Source: Dehalococcoidia bacterium UBA2160
Lineage (GTDB): Bacteria; Chloroflexota; Dehalococcoidia; Lucifugimonadales; UBA1123
Assembly: GCA_002328865.1 (NCBI GenBank)
Contig: DCWO01000056.1
Location: 19,894 to 25,791 of the forward strand
Direction of reading: 5' to 3'
DNA: 5,898 bases
Below, one piece after another: positions 5,885 through 5,898 of this stretch; position 1 is the first letter of the stretch; each line of letters opens with the position of its first letter. The notes under the pieces were generated by a model. That model had not been told where the DNA came from. It made no database searches and worked only from the letters and a program-made list of their open reading frames with translations. Both the position numbers and the translations under genes were made by a program.

Positions 5885-5898
5885 AATTTGGCAGGCTC

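Noticed and set aside
5843..5898. Open + strand frame starting with GTG and running off the window end
   Set aside because: Only 18 codons are visible, there is no ribosome binding site, and it runs through the second REP-like element.

Overview
This window holds four genes, all on the + strand, in GC-rich DNA (about 60% by eye). In order they are: the 3' part of typA/bipA (ribosome-associated GTPase), a HCxxGKDRTG tyrosine/dual-specificity phosphatase, a small VOC/glyoxalase-like protein, and a large molybdopterin-binding subunit of the xanthine dehydrogenase (molybdenum hydroxylase) family. I see no tRNA, rRNA, CRISPR array, transposase or phage gene. The gene functions give no sign of a new multi-gene system. 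The less ordinary signals are in the non-coding DNA.

The organism is a bacterium. The TypA sequence, a xanthine-dehydrogenase-family large subunit with a GTSDVGGSR-type second half, and palindromic repeats built on GAGCCTGTcGAA all fit a Chloroflexota lineage such as Dehalococcoidia/SAR202, where such large subunits are often amplified. Similar repeats also occur in sphingomonads. This placement is an inference from memory, with roughly 40% confidence.

Layout: 1-1564 is typA, cut by the left window edge. 1565-1841 is a 277-base gap with a strong bulged hairpin just after typA (probable terminator) and a perfect TATAAT box at 1770. 1842-2594 is the phosphatase, with a perfect 10-bp hairpin inside its last codons. 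2595-2803 is a 209-base gap in which I recognise no convincing promoter or terminator. 2804-3178 is the VOC protein, with a clear ribosome binding site. 3179-3361 is a gap with an extended -10 promoter, an overlapping 10-bp palindrome and a GGAGG ribosome binding site. 3362-5638 is the molybdenum hydroxylase large subunit. 5639-5898 contains no gene that I can support; it carries a hairpin 32 bases after the stop and two copies of a REP-like palindrome in opposite orientation, whose stems differ by compensating changes.

The four genes do not look like one operon. Gaps of 277, 209 and 183 bases separate them, and two gaps carry their own promoter-like boxes. These two boxes share 10 of 11 bases (TAYAATTGCGC), and each is followed by a small dyad, which hints at common control of the phosphatase and the oxidoreductase. 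The large subunit has no small Fe-S or medium FAD subunit gene beside it within the window.
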